Assembly: GCA_934248075.1 (NCBI GenBank)
Contig: CAKQKH010000008.1
Coordinates: 1-51,142 of the forward strand
Reading direction: 5' to 3'
DNA from: an uncultured Alphaproteobacteria bacterium
Lineage (GTDB): Bacteria > Pseudomonadota > Alphaproteobacteria > RF32 > CAG-239
DNA: 51,142 nucleotides
Shown: positions 34,901-42,930 of the stretch, piece after piece
Layout of the letters: each line of letters opens with the position of its first letter
How positions within the stretch are numbered: position 1 is the first letter of the stretch
Notes under the pieces: generated by a model
What the model saw: the letters and a program-made list of their open reading frames with translations, nothing else
Told to the model about the DNA's origin: nothing
Databases searched by the model: none
Program-made: the position numbers and the translations under genes

Positions 34901-35070
34901 ACTTGCGCGTTGGCTCCGGGGTATGTGGCTTTGACAACAATCTGCGGCGGAATAATCTGAGGGTATTGAGAAATCGGCAGCACGGCAATAGCCAGCAGGC
35001 CAAGCAAAATCATAACAATGGAAATCACGCCGGCGAATCTGGGTTTGTCTATGAAATACTCTGAGAACAT
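31933..35070 (-). CDS. RND efflux pump subunit (HAE1 family), second system
   Basis: 1045 residues, the middle gene of a complete MFP-RND-OMF operon. It has N-terminal TM1 (MFSEYFIDKPRFAGVISIVM), TM4 proton-relay Asp pair GLVVDDAIIVVERVEYL, IYAQLGLIMLIGLAAKNAIL, and a short C-terminal tail (GGRTPGRGGVHAD). It is clearly paralogous to the pump at 13714-16824 but diverged. Its ATG shares a base with the MFP stop (TAATG) and its 3' end overlaps the OMF start by 11 bases, so all three subunits are coupled. No regulator is adjacent; the divergent neighbour is a glycosyltransferase. Substrates unknown. Confidence 0.95.
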   Translation of the reverse strand: MFSEYFIDKPRFAGVISIVMILLGLLAIAVLPISQYPQIIPPQIVVKATYPGANAQVLVDTVAVPIENKINGIEDMLYMSSTSDDNGAYTLTITFNVGTDPDIAQVKVQNRLQQVTSQLPDIVNKQGLEVTTQMSNILGMLVLRSPDNTYNDLYLSNFAYANIQNPLARIDGVGDVNIYGPQYSMRIWLNSDKLASLGLDSSAIIDAVASQNIQASIGAIGSAPSSDNTSVVLSLTARGLLNNVDDFNNIIVATSSNGGVVRLQDIARVEFGADTYGISAHYDNAPAVIIGLSQTPGSNSLNIMNSVYAEIEKLSQTFPADIELKVAYDSTDYVRSSIQSIIETLVITFSLVVLVTYVFLQKIRTTLIPLITIPVSLIATFAVIYMLGFDINILTLFAMILAIGLVVDDAIIVVERVEYLMANEKLDAKSASVKAMQQIASAIIATTFVLLSIFIPVGLMAGITGKIYQQFAVTIATAVVFSAFNALTLSPALCAIFLSGAEPKNSHLLFRRFNQAIDYGKSQYLRVVGWFSSRLKATVVAVLAAIALVSLGFRYTAASFLPEEDQGIIFANLQLAETATINQTNEVLANISEQALQMSGVKYFISVAGYSLLGGGGENVALGVIGLQPWSERTSKRLSIESITSALSQKFASVADAEINFFAPPAIPGIGQSNGLSLQLNALGGNISPTELYGRLENFLQGLNSSPDLAYAFSTFTADTPHIYLDIDRTKLQSYKITVADLFATLSNNLGSRYVNNITLSGQVNKVIVQADFPYRRNIEDVRNLYVRSIDGQLVRVRSFADVHTVLAPKIIYRYNQYSTAAITAQAAENVSTGTAIDSVKNIAQKILPQDFGISWTGLSLQEVEAAGLAAFLIVLALIFCYLFLVALYESWMLAFAVMFSTVFAILGAIIGLHIMGQALSIYAQLGLIMLIGLAAKNAILIVEFTKAYREQGASILEASEKGAGERFRAVLMTALTFILGVFPMIIATGAGASSQIAIGTSVFFGMIAATFVGIIFIPALFAVFESIKEWSGGRTPGRGGVHAD

Positions 35071-36215
35071 TATGATTTCTCCGCCGTGATAACTTTAATT
35101 TTCAGCTTGGCGTCGGGAGCCGTTTTACCAACCTTGTCAATGACCAAATATTCATCGGAAGCAAATTTGTTGCTCAAGACATAATTGCCGTTCTGCTCGG
35201 CGACGATAGTAACCGGAATCTTAAACAAACGCTGGTTGCGAACAGTGTAAACATAAGCGCCGTCCGGAGTGAGCAACACATGATTCTGCCTGACTAAATA
35301 GCCGCCTTTAAGCGTGCGCTCCAGCAAAACATCGACATAGGCATTGGCGGTTAACTCATGATCAGGATTAGCAAAGTCTGCATATATTGCTATCGAGCCG
35401 GTGTTTTTATCAATTTGATTATCGGTAAACTTAAATTCGCCAGCCAACGGATATAAATCGCCATTGGCCAAACGCAGACGGATATTTTCATTGGCGAACA
35501 AGGCGCCGTTTTTGCGGGCAAGCGCATTCAAATATTCTTTATCGGAAATGGAAAACACCACGCGAATCGGGTTGTATTGAATGATTGACAACAGCGCGGC
35601 GGTTCCGGGGGCGATATAGTTGCCTGTGGTGAGGCTGACATTGCCAACTACGCCGTCTATTGAGGCTTGCAGCACGGTATAATCATACAAAGTTTGAGCT
35701 TTGGCGTGATTGGCCTTGGCTTGTTCCACCGCCGCCAAAGCGCTAAGATATCCGGCTTTGGCATTATCGATTTCGGTTTGAGATATGGCCTTGGCACCGG
35801 CTTTTTTTATTCGCTTATAATAGGCGTCGGCATTGTTCAAATTGGCCCGCGCCTGAGTGACTGCCGCTTGAGCCGCATCAAGAGCCGCCTTGTATTCGCG
35901 CTGATCTATCATCAAAAGATTATCGCCGACTTTGACTTCCTGCCCGCCTTCAACCCAGACATCTTCAATATAGCCGCTGACATTTGGCACCAGATCCACT
36001 GATTTGATAGGCGTGACATAACCGACATAAGAATCGGTTATGGTTATATCTTGCGGGCGCAGCGGCAAAACATTCAGCGTCTGACTTCGGGGCGGGTTCG
36101 GCACCGCCGAATCGGCAGATGAAAAGCTGAAAGCATAAACAGCCAACAGCCCGACAACCGCCAGAAAAACGCCACCACCCCGAATCGAAACAGATTTTAA
36201 CTTGCTTGCGGACAT
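35070..36215 (-). CDS. RND membrane fusion protein, second system
   Basis: 381-residue periplasmic adaptor. It has an N-terminal anchor or signal (GGGVFLAVVGLLAVYAFSF), a first lipoyl half-motif (GYIEDVWVEGGQEVKVGDNL), then a helical hairpin (AAVTQARANLNNADAYYKRI onward). The second lipoyl half (ASIDGVVGNVSLTTGNYIAP) and a beta-barrel with FSISDKEYLNAL complete it. The SD CAGGAG is 7 bases upstream of the ATG. It is the first gene of the operon; the 160-base gap to the divergent GT gene must hold its promoter, but I see no clear operator palindrome there. Confidence 0.92.
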   Translation of the reverse strand: MSASKLKSVSIRGGGVFLAVVGLLAVYAFSFSSADSAVPNPPRSQTLNVLPLRPQDITITDSYVGYVTPIKSVDLVPNVSGYIEDVWVEGGQEVKVGDNLLMIDQREYKAALDAAQAAVTQARANLNNADAYYKRIKKAGAKAISQTEIDNAKAGYLSALAAVEQAKANHAKAQTLYDYTVLQASIDGVVGNVSLTTGNYIAPGTAALLSIIQYNPIRVVFSISDKEYLNALARKNGALFANENIRLRLANGDLYPLAGEFKFTDNQIDKNTGSIAIYADFANPDHELTANAYVDVLLERTLKGGYLVRQNHVLLTPDGAYVYTVRNQRLFKIPVTIVAEQNGNYVLSNKFASDEYLVIDKVGKTAPDAKLKIKVITAEKS

Positions 36216-36375
36216 TTATCGCTCCTGAAATTTGCGCCTTGAAATTTAAATAATTGGCGCGACCGATAATTCAATATGTCTAATCTTGTTTATGCCTGAT
36301 GTTTTTTGCTTGGAGGAAAATAAAAAAGGGTGTAACCTAGGCAAAGTTTGTTTTTAAATTGAGGATAGAACCGTA

Positions 36376-37533
36376 ATGTCTAAGAATCAAAAAGTTGAAC
36401 CGGTGGTTTTGCAAGTGTTGCCCGAGTTGGAAATGGGCGGAGTAGAGCTGGGAACCGTAGAAATTGCAACCGCGTTGCAAGAAGCTGGCATCAAGAATTT
36501 TGTGGCCTCTCAGGGCGGACGACTGACCAAAGAGCTGACCAAAAACAAAATTAAACACCTGACTTTGCCGCTCAAAACCAAAAATATTTTTAAAATGCGC
36601 AAAAACGCCGACGCCTTGGCCGAGTTTATTAAGAAAAACGGCATTAATATCGTGCATGCCCGCTCCCGAGCTCCGGCATGGAGCGCATATTGGGCGGCGC
36701 AAAAAGCCGGCGCGCATTATATGACAACTTTTCATGGCACATATGGTTTGGGGCCTTGGGGAATTAAGAAAATCTACAACAAAATCATGACTTTTGGCGA
36801 AAGAGTTATTGTAATCTCTAATCATATCAAAAATCATATTTTGAAAAACTACCCGCTGACCGCGCCGGAGAAACTACGCCTGATTCATCGCTGCGTGGAT
36901 ATTGATAAATTTGATCCGGCAAAAGTTTCGCAAGAACGGATAATCAAGGCAAGCAAGGAATATAATATTCCCGAGGACAAACCGGTGTTGACCCTGATTG
37001 GCCGCGTAACCCGCTGGAAAGGACAGCATATGCTGGTGGAGGCGCTTTCCAAGATGAAAAACACCAACTGCTACTGCGTGATTGCCGGCGATGATCAGGG
37101 GCGCGTTAATTATGTTGACGAGATTAAAAATCTGGCCAAAAAACTCAAAGTCAGCGACCGTATCGGCTTTTATGGCAAAGTGTTGGATCCGCAAGCTCTG
37201 ATGCAGGTTTCTACCGTGATTCTGTCCACGGCGATTGAGCCGGAAGCCTTTGGCCGTATTTCGGTTGAAGGTCAGGCTATGGGCAAGATTGTGGTTGCCT
37301 CAAATATCGGCGGCTCTTTGGACACTATCCAAGACGGCGTGACCGGCAAGTTGTATAAGAGCGATGACACTCAAGCGCTGGCCGACGCGCTGGACTGGGC
37401 TTTGAGCCTGACTGAGGCGCAAAAGGCCAAAATTATTAAAGCCGGTATAAAAAATGTAAAAGACAACTTCACAAAACAAATTATGTGTGATAAAACTATT
37501 GCCGTCTATCGTGAATTGGTAGAACAAAAATAA
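36376..37533 (+). CDS. GT4-family glycosyltransferase
   Basis: 385 residues, a two-domain GT-B fold. The acceptor domain opens VVLQVLPELEMGGVELGTVE, then HARSRAPAWSAYWAA and TTFHGTYG. The donor domain has LTLIGRVTRWKGQHMLVEAL and the GT4 E-x7-E signature EPEAFGRISVEGQAMGK. It probably transfers a hexose during LPS or other glycan synthesis in the cytoplasm; donor and acceptor are unknown. SD GAGGAT is 9 bases before the ATG. thrS follows after 33 bases, perhaps in one transcript. It is far from the polysaccharide cluster at the right end. Confidence 0.88.
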   Translation: MSKNQKVEPVVLQVLPELEMGGVELGTVEIATALQEAGIKNFVASQGGRLTKELTKNKIKHLTLPLKTKNIFKMRKNADALAEFIKKNGINIVHARSRAPAWSAYWAAQKAGAHYMTTFHGTYGLGPWGIKKIYNKIMTFGERVIVISNHIKNHILKNYPLTAPEKLRLIHRCVDIDKFDPAKVSQERIIKASKEYNIPEDKPVLTLIGRVTRWKGQHMLVEALSKMKNTNCYCVIAGDDQGRVNYVDEIKNLAKKLKVSDRIGFYGKVLDPQALMQVSTVILSTAIEPEAFGRISVEGQAMGKIVVASNIGGSLDTIQDGVTGKLYKSDDTQALADALDWALSLTEAQKAKIIKAGIKNVKDNFTKQIMCDKTIAVYRELVEQK

Positions 37534-37566
37534 TAACTTAGGATAAAATAAAGAGGAATTTTTAAT

Positions 37567-39492
37567 ATGGTTGCGATTAAATTGCCTGATGGCAGTGTGA
37601 TGAATATGGAAAGCGGTGTCAATGGTTTTGACATTGCGCAAAAAATTAGTCCGAGCCTTGCAAAAGCGGCTCTTGCAGTTAAGGTTAACAACAAATTGCA
37701 GGATTTGACTACCCCTATCACTACCGACGCAACCGTGACTATCATCACCGGCAAGGATAAGGAAGGTCTGGGAATTTTGCGCCACTCCTGCTCGCATATT
37801 ATGGCGGAAGCGGTTAAGGAACTGTGGAAAGACGTGCAAGTTACAATCGGACCGGCGATTGAAAACGGATTTTATTATGACTTTTCACGCAAAGAACCTT
37901 TTACGACTGAAGACTTTGCCAAAATAGAAGCCAAAATGCACGAGATTGTGAAACGCGATGAGCAAATTGTTCGCAAAGTGTTGCCGCGCGATGAGGCAAT
38001 CAAATTTTTTAAGAATATTGGCGAGAACTACAAAGCCGAAATTATTGAAGATTTGCCGGAATCGGAAACTATCTCTTTATATACGCAAGGTAACTTTACC
38101 GACCTGTGCCGCGGCCCGCACGTTCCCTCCACCGGCAAAGTCGGCGATGCTTTTAAGCTGACTAAAGTGGCCGGCGCTTATTGGCGCGGCGACTCAAGTA
38201 AAGAGATGTTGCAGCGTATTTATGCCACCGCTTGGGCCAGCAAAAAAGAATTGGACGAATATCTGCAAATGTTGGAAGAAGCCGCCAAACGCGACCACCG
38301 CAAGCTCGGCCGCGAGATGGATTTGTTCCACTTTGAGCCGGAATACGCTCCGGGCGCGGTATTTTGGCACGATAAAGGCTACAAGGTTTATCGCAAGCTG
38401 ATTGAGTATATGCGCAAGCGTCAAGAGAACAACGGCTATATTGAAATCTCCACTCCGCGCGTGATGGACAGATGTTTATGGGAGACCTCCGGTCACTGGG
38501 AGAAATATGGCGCTCACAACTATTCTGGTCAGACTGAGGACAAAAAATGGTTCTGCATTAAACCGATGAACTGCCCTGGCGGATTGCTGGTTTATAAGCA
38601 GGGTATTCGCTCTTATCGCGATTTGCCTTTGCGCATGGCGGAGTTTGGCAAAGTAAACCGCTATGAGGCCTCCGGCTCGCTGATGGGTTTGATGCGGGTG
38701 CGTGAGTTTACACAAGACGATGCGCACATCTTCTGCACTCCGGAGCAAATGGAAGACGAGTGCATTACCACTTTGAAACTGATTTTTGATATCTATAAAG
38801 ATTTTGGTTTTGACAAGGTAAAAATTTATCTGTCAACTCGTCCGGAAAAACGCATCGGATCAGATGAAATCTGGGATTTGTGCGAACAGTCTTTGGCCAA
38901 CGCTCTGACCAAACACGGCTATGAGTATGAAATTAACGAAGGCGAAGGCGCTTTTTATGGCCCGAAATTGGAATTTATTTTGAAAGACGCTATCGGGCGC
39001 GAGTGGCAGTGCGGCACCATTCAGGTGGATATGAACCTGCCGCAGCGGTTTGACATCAGCTATATTGGCGAGGATGGCGAAAAACATCAGCCGGTGATGT
39101 TGCACCGCGCTCTGTTCGGCTCGATTGAGCGGTTTTTGGGAATCTTGATTGAAAACCATGCCGGCAAACTGCCGTTGTGGTTGTCTCCGGAGCAGGTTGT
39201 GGTTTGCCCGATTGTCAGCGACATGAACGGTTATGCCGAAGAAGTCGCCGCCAAGCTGCGCGCCGCCGGATTATACGCCAAAACCGACACTCGCAATGAG
39301 AAAATCACCTACAAGATCCGCGAGCATTCGGTAGCCAAGATTCCGGTGATTGCGGTTGTGGGTGCCAAAGAAAAAGAAAACAGCACGGTTACGGTGCGGC
39401 GTCTGGGGTCTGAAAAACAAGAGGTAATGAAGCTGGAAGACTTTATCGCCGCTTTGGTTAAAGAAGCTCAAATGCCGAGCCAAGACAAGTAG
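37567..39492 (+). CDS. thrS: ThrS, threonyl-tRNA synthetase
   Basis: 641 residues, the standard bacterial length. It has an N-terminal TGS domain (VAIKLPDGSVMNMESGVNGF onward), then the editing domain with HSCSH (HxxxH) and DLCRGPHVPSTG (the C-x3-H partner). The class II core has MNCPGG (zinc Cys), YRDLPLRMAEFGKVNRYEASG as motif 2, and HRALFGSIERFLGILIE as motif 3. The anticodon-binding domain begins LWLSPEQVVVCPI. It attaches threonine to tRNA-Thr in the cytoplasm. SD AGAGGAA is 8 bases upstream. No infC/rpmI/rplT follows, unlike the common arrangement. Confidence 0.97.
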   Translation: MVAIKLPDGSVMNMESGVNGFDIAQKISPSLAKAALAVKVNNKLQDLTTPITTDATVTIITGKDKEGLGILRHSCSHIMAEAVKELWKDVQVTIGPAIENGFYYDFSRKEPFTTEDFAKIEAKMHEIVKRDEQIVRKVLPRDEAIKFFKNIGENYKAEIIEDLPESETISLYTQGNFTDLCRGPHVPSTGKVGDAFKLTKVAGAYWRGDSSKEMLQRIYATAWASKKELDEYLQMLEEAAKRDHRKLGREMDLFHFEPEYAPGAVFWHDKGYKVYRKLIEYMRKRQENNGYIEISTPRVMDRCLWETSGHWEKYGAHNYSGQTEDKKWFCIKPMNCPGGLLVYKQGIRSYRDLPLRMAEFGKVNRYEASGSLMGLMRVREFTQDDAHIFCTPEQMEDECITTLKLIFDIYKDFGFDKVKIYLSTRPEKRIGSDEIWDLCEQSLANALTKHGYEYEINEGEGAFYGPKLEFILKDAIGREWQCGTIQVDMNLPQRFDISYIGEDGEKHQPVMLHRALFGSIERFLGILIENHAGKLPLWLSPEQVVVCPIVSDMNGYAEEVAAKLRAAGLYAKTDTRNEKITYKIREHSVAKIPVIAVVGAKEKENSTVTVRRLGSEKQEVMKLEDFIAALVKEAQMPSQDK

Positions 39493-39510
39493 CGCAATTC
39501 GGCTCAAGCA

Positions 39511-39540
39511 AAACCGCTCCTATTGGAGCGGTTTTTTTAT
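39511..39540 (+). terminator. Terminator of thrS
   Basis: AACCGCTCC (39512-39520) pairs with GGAGCGGTT (39525-39533), loop TATT, followed by seven T in all. Confidence 0.92.
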
Positions 39541-39759
39541 TAAAAGTGCAAAGAAATAAAATGATTTGACGAATCGGTGAAAATCGGAGGCGAGCATAGT
39601 CCAAAGACATCAAAAGCACAACGAATTCAGCCTTCTTTCGGCTAATATATTGATTTTGCGTAAAACATTAATATTGTCAGACCTCGTAATCTGTGGTATA
39701 TCATTGTTAGTTAAATATTATTAATAAATTAAAAAGAGAGTAAATCGGAGACAGAAAGG
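39541..39759. other. Intergenic region after thrS
   Basis: Together with the thrS terminator this is about 300 bases between thrS and the small membrane ORF. Apart from the promoter at 39674 and a short AGCC...GGCT hairpin near 39635 I see no gene: all frames are short and AT-rich. Confidence 0.5.
39674..39702 (+). promoter_or_regulatory. Candidate promoter of the small membrane ORF
   Basis: TTGTCA (39674-39679), 17-base spacer, TATATC (39697-39702), about 58 bases before the SD-bearing ATG at 39760. Confidence 0.5.
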
Positions 39760-39783
39760 ATGTCATCTCTCGTAAATAAATAA
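39760..39783 (+). CDS. 7-codon leader ORF (MSSLVNK) in frame with the membrane ORF
   Basis: GGAG 9 bases upstream of the ATG is a good SD. The frame reads MSSLVNK and stops at TAA 39781-39783. The same frame then continues TEKN into ATG 39796 of the membrane protein. It is either a reinitiation leader or the true N-terminus of a gene carrying a nonsense codon. Confidence 0.4.
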   Translation: MSSLVNK

Positions 39784-39795
39784 ACCGAAAAAAAT

Positions 39796-40038
39796 ATGTG
39801 GTTTTGGGCTGTTTTGCTAGTTTTAGTACTAGTAATGGCAGAGCCTTTGGTTTCATTACTTGTATTAGGAATTGGAGCAATCCTCTTCCTAATAATTAAG
39901 GGGATCATCCTGCTGGCTGGTATCATCGGCTGGTGGGGGCTTGTGGGTGGCGTAATCGCCGCTATCGCCATATACATATTATGGCGATTAATATACCTAA
40001 AATTTTTCTACCATGAGTATTTCGATACCAATGGGTAG
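39796..40038 (+). CDS. Small hydrophobic membrane protein, 80 aa, no own SD
   Basis: MWFWAVLLVLVLVMAEPLVS onward gives two or three closely spaced hydrophobic helices (about 2-32, 33-50, 49-70), ending in a polar, aromatic tail (LKFFYHEYFDTNG). There is no SD at its ATG (the upstream bases are taaaccgaaaaaaat); the SD belongs to the in-frame leader 12 codons upstream. Codons such as CTA, GTA and ATA are more frequent than in neighbours, hinting at foreign origin. A promoter-like sequence and a very strong terminator frame it, so a transcript is likely. Family not recognised. Confidence 0.55.
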   Translation: MWFWAVLLVLVLVMAEPLVSLLVLGIGAILFLIIKGIILLAGIIGWWGLVGGVIAAIAIYILWRLIYLKFFYHEYFDTNG

Positions 40039-40053
40039 AGAAACAGAAAGTCA

Positions 40054-40094
40054 AATCCCGAAAATTGCGATTGCAATTTTCGGGATTTTTTTCA
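40054..40094 (+). terminator. Strong terminator after the small membrane ORF
   Basis: A 15-bp perfect stem: AATCCCGAAAATTGC (40054-40068), loop GATT, GCAATTTTCGGGATT (40073-40087), then more T. Its minus-strand reading lacks a long T-run, so it is a weaker stop for mlaC. Confidence 0.92.
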
Positions 40095-40116
40095 TGCTCT
40101 GAAAACCTATTAAGCC

Positions 40117-40713
40117 TTAAATCTTGCTCTTGAGATTGGCAATAAGAGCATCTACGCCGCCTTTGTTATTTTTGATAAAAGCGGTGTATTCATTACGAGC
40201 GGTAATGGCCAAGCTGACGTTTTCAATAATGATATCGACAACTTTGTATTGACCGCCCTTTTCACGCACGCGCCATACAACTTTGGCCGGCTCGCCCTGA
40301 TCCATTGGCACAACAGAATTAACAAACACCTGACCGGCAGAATTAGACGGCGCGGTACCCTTGAAAATGAACCGCTTGCCTTTGAACTCATCAAAGCGCT
40401 TTGACCAGGTGCTGACATTGAGCTGGCGATATACCTTGATGAACTCTTTGCGCTGTTCGGCTGTGGCGGTGCGCCAATTGCGCCCCAACACAAACTGTCC
40501 GATAAAATCCAAATCCAGAGCCTCATTAAACAATTTGGCAAAGCGCTTGTCTTTTTCAGCTTGAGGAACATTGGCATTTATGATATCCTCTATGCCCTCG
40601 GCGGTTACGTTTTTGATAAAAGTTTCAGCTTTGGCGGCGTCAACCTCGGATTGAGCGTTGCCGGCCCAAAGAATCATAACGGCAAACAAAGCTTTCAACA
40701 AATTTTTAGTCAT
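40117..40713 (-). CDS. mlaC: MlaC, periplasmic phospholipid shuttle
   Basis: 198 residues. The signal peptide is MTKNLLKALFAVMILWAGNA, followed by QSEVDAAKAETFIKNVTAEG. The family core is DLDFIGQFVLGRNWRTATAE, QRKEFIKVYRQL, and KVVDIIIENVSLAITARNEY. MlaC carries phospholipid between outer-membrane MlaA and the inner-membrane MlaFEDB ABC complex (retrograde transport). SD CAGGAG is 10 bases upstream. It follows mlaA by 24 bases, so mlaA-mlaC form a unit; the ABC genes mlaFED are not in the window. Confidence 0.93.
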   Translation of the reverse strand: MTKNLLKALFAVMILWAGNAQSEVDAAKAETFIKNVTAEGIEDIINANVPQAEKDKRFAKLFNEALDLDFIGQFVLGRNWRTATAEQRKEFIKVYRQLNVSTWSKRFDEFKGKRFIFKGTAPSNSAGQVFVNSVVPMDQGEPAKVVWRVREKGGQYKVVDIIIENVSLAITARNEYTAFIKNNKGGVDALIANLKSKI

Positions 40714-40737
40714 CTTAATCAGGCTCCTGTTTTGTGA

Positions 40738-41502
40738 TTATTCTTCAGCATCAAAGTCAAAGTCATAGGTTGCCGCCACCGGCTCGTCGGCAAAACGGCA
40801 TTTGAACTTGCTCTGGTTTTGACGGTAGGCCGAGCGCATGGTCGAATAAAAATCAACCGAGTTCGCTTTCAGATCCTCATACAACCCCATGTAATTTTCA
40901 GCGACGGAAGTGTATTTGACGGCGCTGTATGTATAGGTGATTTTGTCATGGATATTGGCGTCATTTTGGGTTGCCCAGTAAACCGGATCAGCGGCGGCGT
41001 CAACCAAAGTGCCGGTTATGCCGCGAGGAGTGCTGGCTCCAATAAACGGAACAACCATATACGGCCCTTCTGCCACGCACCAGCTGGCTAATGTCTCATT
41101 AAAAGAAGTCTGCGTCGGAGAGAGGTGCCAACCTTGAGCAACGTCATACATACCGCCCAAACCCATGGTGGTGTTGAGGGCAAAACGGCCGAGATTCTTG
41201 AGCGAATCGGCAAACTCCAGCTGCAACAAGTGGTTGGCGGCCGAAACCGGCTCCTTAAGGTTGGCAACAAAAGTCCGAACCCGTTCGCGCACGCTCGGCG
41301 TGGTTATTTTGCGGTAGCCTTTGGCAATCGGAAACATAACATGCTCGTAAAAGCCATCATTGAAAGCAAAAATCTTGCGGTTGGTGCTTTCATATGGGTC
41401 AAATGTGGCTTCCGGACGTTGAAGCTGCCCGTCAAACGCGCAGGCTGAAGTCAGCGCTACGGCAGAAACGGCAACAAGTTTTTTTAGAAATGTAGTGGAC
41501 AC
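40738..41502 (-). CDS. mlaA: MlaA/VacJ outer-membrane lipoprotein
   Basis: 254 residues from a GTG at 41502, with AGAGG 5 bases upstream. The lipobox LTSAC gives Cys21. Family landmarks are FDPYESTNRKIFAFNDGFYE, LKEPVSAANHLLQ, LGRFALNTTMGLGGMYDVA and PYMVVPFIGASTPRGITGTL. MlaA forms the donut-like channel that removes misplaced phospholipid from the outer leaflet and hands it to MlaC. The C-terminal extension (FKCRFADEPVAATYDFDFDAEE) is acidic. First gene of mlaA-mlaC. Confidence 0.94.
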   Translation of the reverse strand: MSTTFLKKLVAVSAVALTSACAFDGQLQRPEATFDPYESTNRKIFAFNDGFYEHVMFPIAKGYRKITTPSVRERVRTFVANLKEPVSAANHLLQLEFADSLKNLGRFALNTTMGLGGMYDVAQGWHLSPTQTSFNETLASWCVAEGPYMVVPFIGASTPRGITGTLVDAAADPVYWATQNDANIHDKITYTYSAVKYTSVAENYMGLYEDLKANSVDFYSTMRSAYRQNQSKFKCRFADEPVAATYDFDFDAEE

Positions 41503-41693
41503 GTCGGCCTCTTTATATAGTTAATTACGTGGAGTTAATATATCATTATATTTGGATAAATCAATAAATTTTCCGCCGGCTTCGACAGAAAATTGCGGGT
41601 TTGTTACAATGCGGAAATTTTTTGTGTTTTGCCATTGGCGGCAATCCGACTTAAGATATGCCTCAGTTAAAACTTGTAAAGGAATATCAAACT

Positions 41694-42854
41694 ATGACTA
41701 ACAAACCTGCAAAACCGATTATGTTGTTTGATTGCAAAACCTCTCAGAACATTATCGGACGCGATAAATTTTTGAATGCTTTTGAAAATATATTGAACCA
41801 CGGCGCATATTGCCAGGGACCGGAAACCAGAGAACTGGACGAGAAATTGGCCGCTTATGCCGGCACCAAATATTGCTCAACCTGCGGGTCTGGAACCGAC
41901 GCCTTGACTCTGGCGCTGATGGCTTGGGACGTTAAACCCGGTGATGCCGTGTTTGTTTCTTCATTCACGTTTGTCGCTTCTGCCGAAGCTCCGGTTTTGT
42001 TGGGCGCAACCCCGATTTTTGTTGACTCTGATCCGAACACCTACAACATGGATCCGAAAGATCTGCAACGAGCCATTGATGAAGTTAAAAAAGAAGGCAA
42101 ACTCAAACTCAAAGCCGTTATTCCGGTTGATATCTTCGGTTCTCCGTGCGAATATGACGAGATTATCAAAATTGCCCATGACAACGGCATGAAAGTATTG
42201 TCTGACTCCTGTCAGTCTTTCGGCTCGGTATATAAAGGCAAACACGCCGGCTCTATCGCCGATATGACCGCAACTTCTTTCTACCCGACCAAACCTCTGG
42301 GTTGCTATGGCGACGGCGGCGCCGTGTTTACTAACAGCAACGAAGAAAATGAGTTGGTTAAATCTTGCCGTGTTCATGGTATGAGTCCGGAAGATCACTA
42401 TGACAACGTTCGCTTGGGCATGACCGGCCGTATGAACTCTTTTCAGGGCGCAGTTTTGCTGCTGAAACTCGGCGTTTTGGATCAGGAGCTCAAAGATCGT
42501 TTCCGCGTGGCCAGCCGCTATGACAACGAGTTGGACAGCTACTTTGGCAAACAAAAAATTCTGCCGAACTGCAAATCTGCTTACGCCCTCTACACAATCC
42601 ACTGCGAAGACCGCGATGAATTGATGGCTTATCTCAAAGAAAACGGTATTCCGTGCGGCGCATATTATCCGCGTCCGGTTAATACTCAGACCGCTTACGC
42701 CAAGTGGAACAACCGCTCTCTGCCGGTTTGCGAAAAACTTTCCAAGACAGTCCTGTCTATCCCGATGACACCATATCTGGATAATGAAGATTTGGACTAT
42801 GTCATTAAGACTATGAACGAATTTGCCGCTAAAAAGGCTAAAAAAGCTGCCTAG
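41694..42854 (+). CDS. DegT/DnrJ/EryC1-type PLP sugar aminotransferase
   Basis: 386 residues, fold type I aminotransferase acting on nucleotide-linked keto-sugars. Seen are GSGTDALTLALMAW (phosphate clamp), SSFTFVASAEAPVLLGATPI, LSDSCQSFGS (Asp171 for the PLP nitrogen) and SFYPTKPLGCYGDGGAV with the PLP lysine at about Lys200. The C-terminal domain has LKENGIPCGAYYPRPVNTQT, usual in the family. The likely role is making an amino sugar for LPS or glycan (inference). The start is ATG 41694 with AAAGGA 9 bases upstream; a reading from 41658 lacks an SD. Standing alone, it is separate from the polysaccharide genes near the right edge. Confidence 0.9.
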   Translation: MTNKPAKPIMLFDCKTSQNIIGRDKFLNAFENILNHGAYCQGPETRELDEKLAAYAGTKYCSTCGSGTDALTLALMAWDVKPGDAVFVSSFTFVASAEAPVLLGATPIFVDSDPNTYNMDPKDLQRAIDEVKKEGKLKLKAVIPVDIFGSPCEYDEIIKIAHDNGMKVLSDSCQSFGSVYKGKHAGSIADMTATSFYPTKPLGCYGDGGAVFTNSNEENELVKSCRVHGMSPEDHYDNVRLGMTGRMNSFQGAVLLLKLGVLDQELKDRFRVASRYDNELDSYFGKQKILPNCKSAYALYTIHCEDRDELMAYLKENGIPCGAYYPRPVNTQTAYAKWNNRSLPVCEKLSKTVLSIPMTPYLDNEDLDYVIKTMNEFAAKKAKKAA

Positions 42855-42883
42855 TCAGGTCTGCTTATAAACCTCAAAAAGAC

Positions 42884-42927
42884 AACAGCCCCGGTTGCAC
42901 ATCAGATGCCGCTCGGGCTGTTTCTTT
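42884..42927. terminator. Imperfect terminator between the aminotransferase and AlkA-like genes
   Basis: AACAGCCC (42884-42891) pairs with GGGCTGTT (42915-42922) around a long 23-base loop. The T-rich tail is poor on the plus strand and TTTTTG lies past a short gap on the minus strand. Confidence 0.5.
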
Positions 42928-42930
42928 ATA

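Noticed and set aside
41961..42602. Antisense open frame of 213 codons in the aminotransferase gene
   Set aside because: Shadow frame. The sense strand has complete PLP-enzyme motifs.
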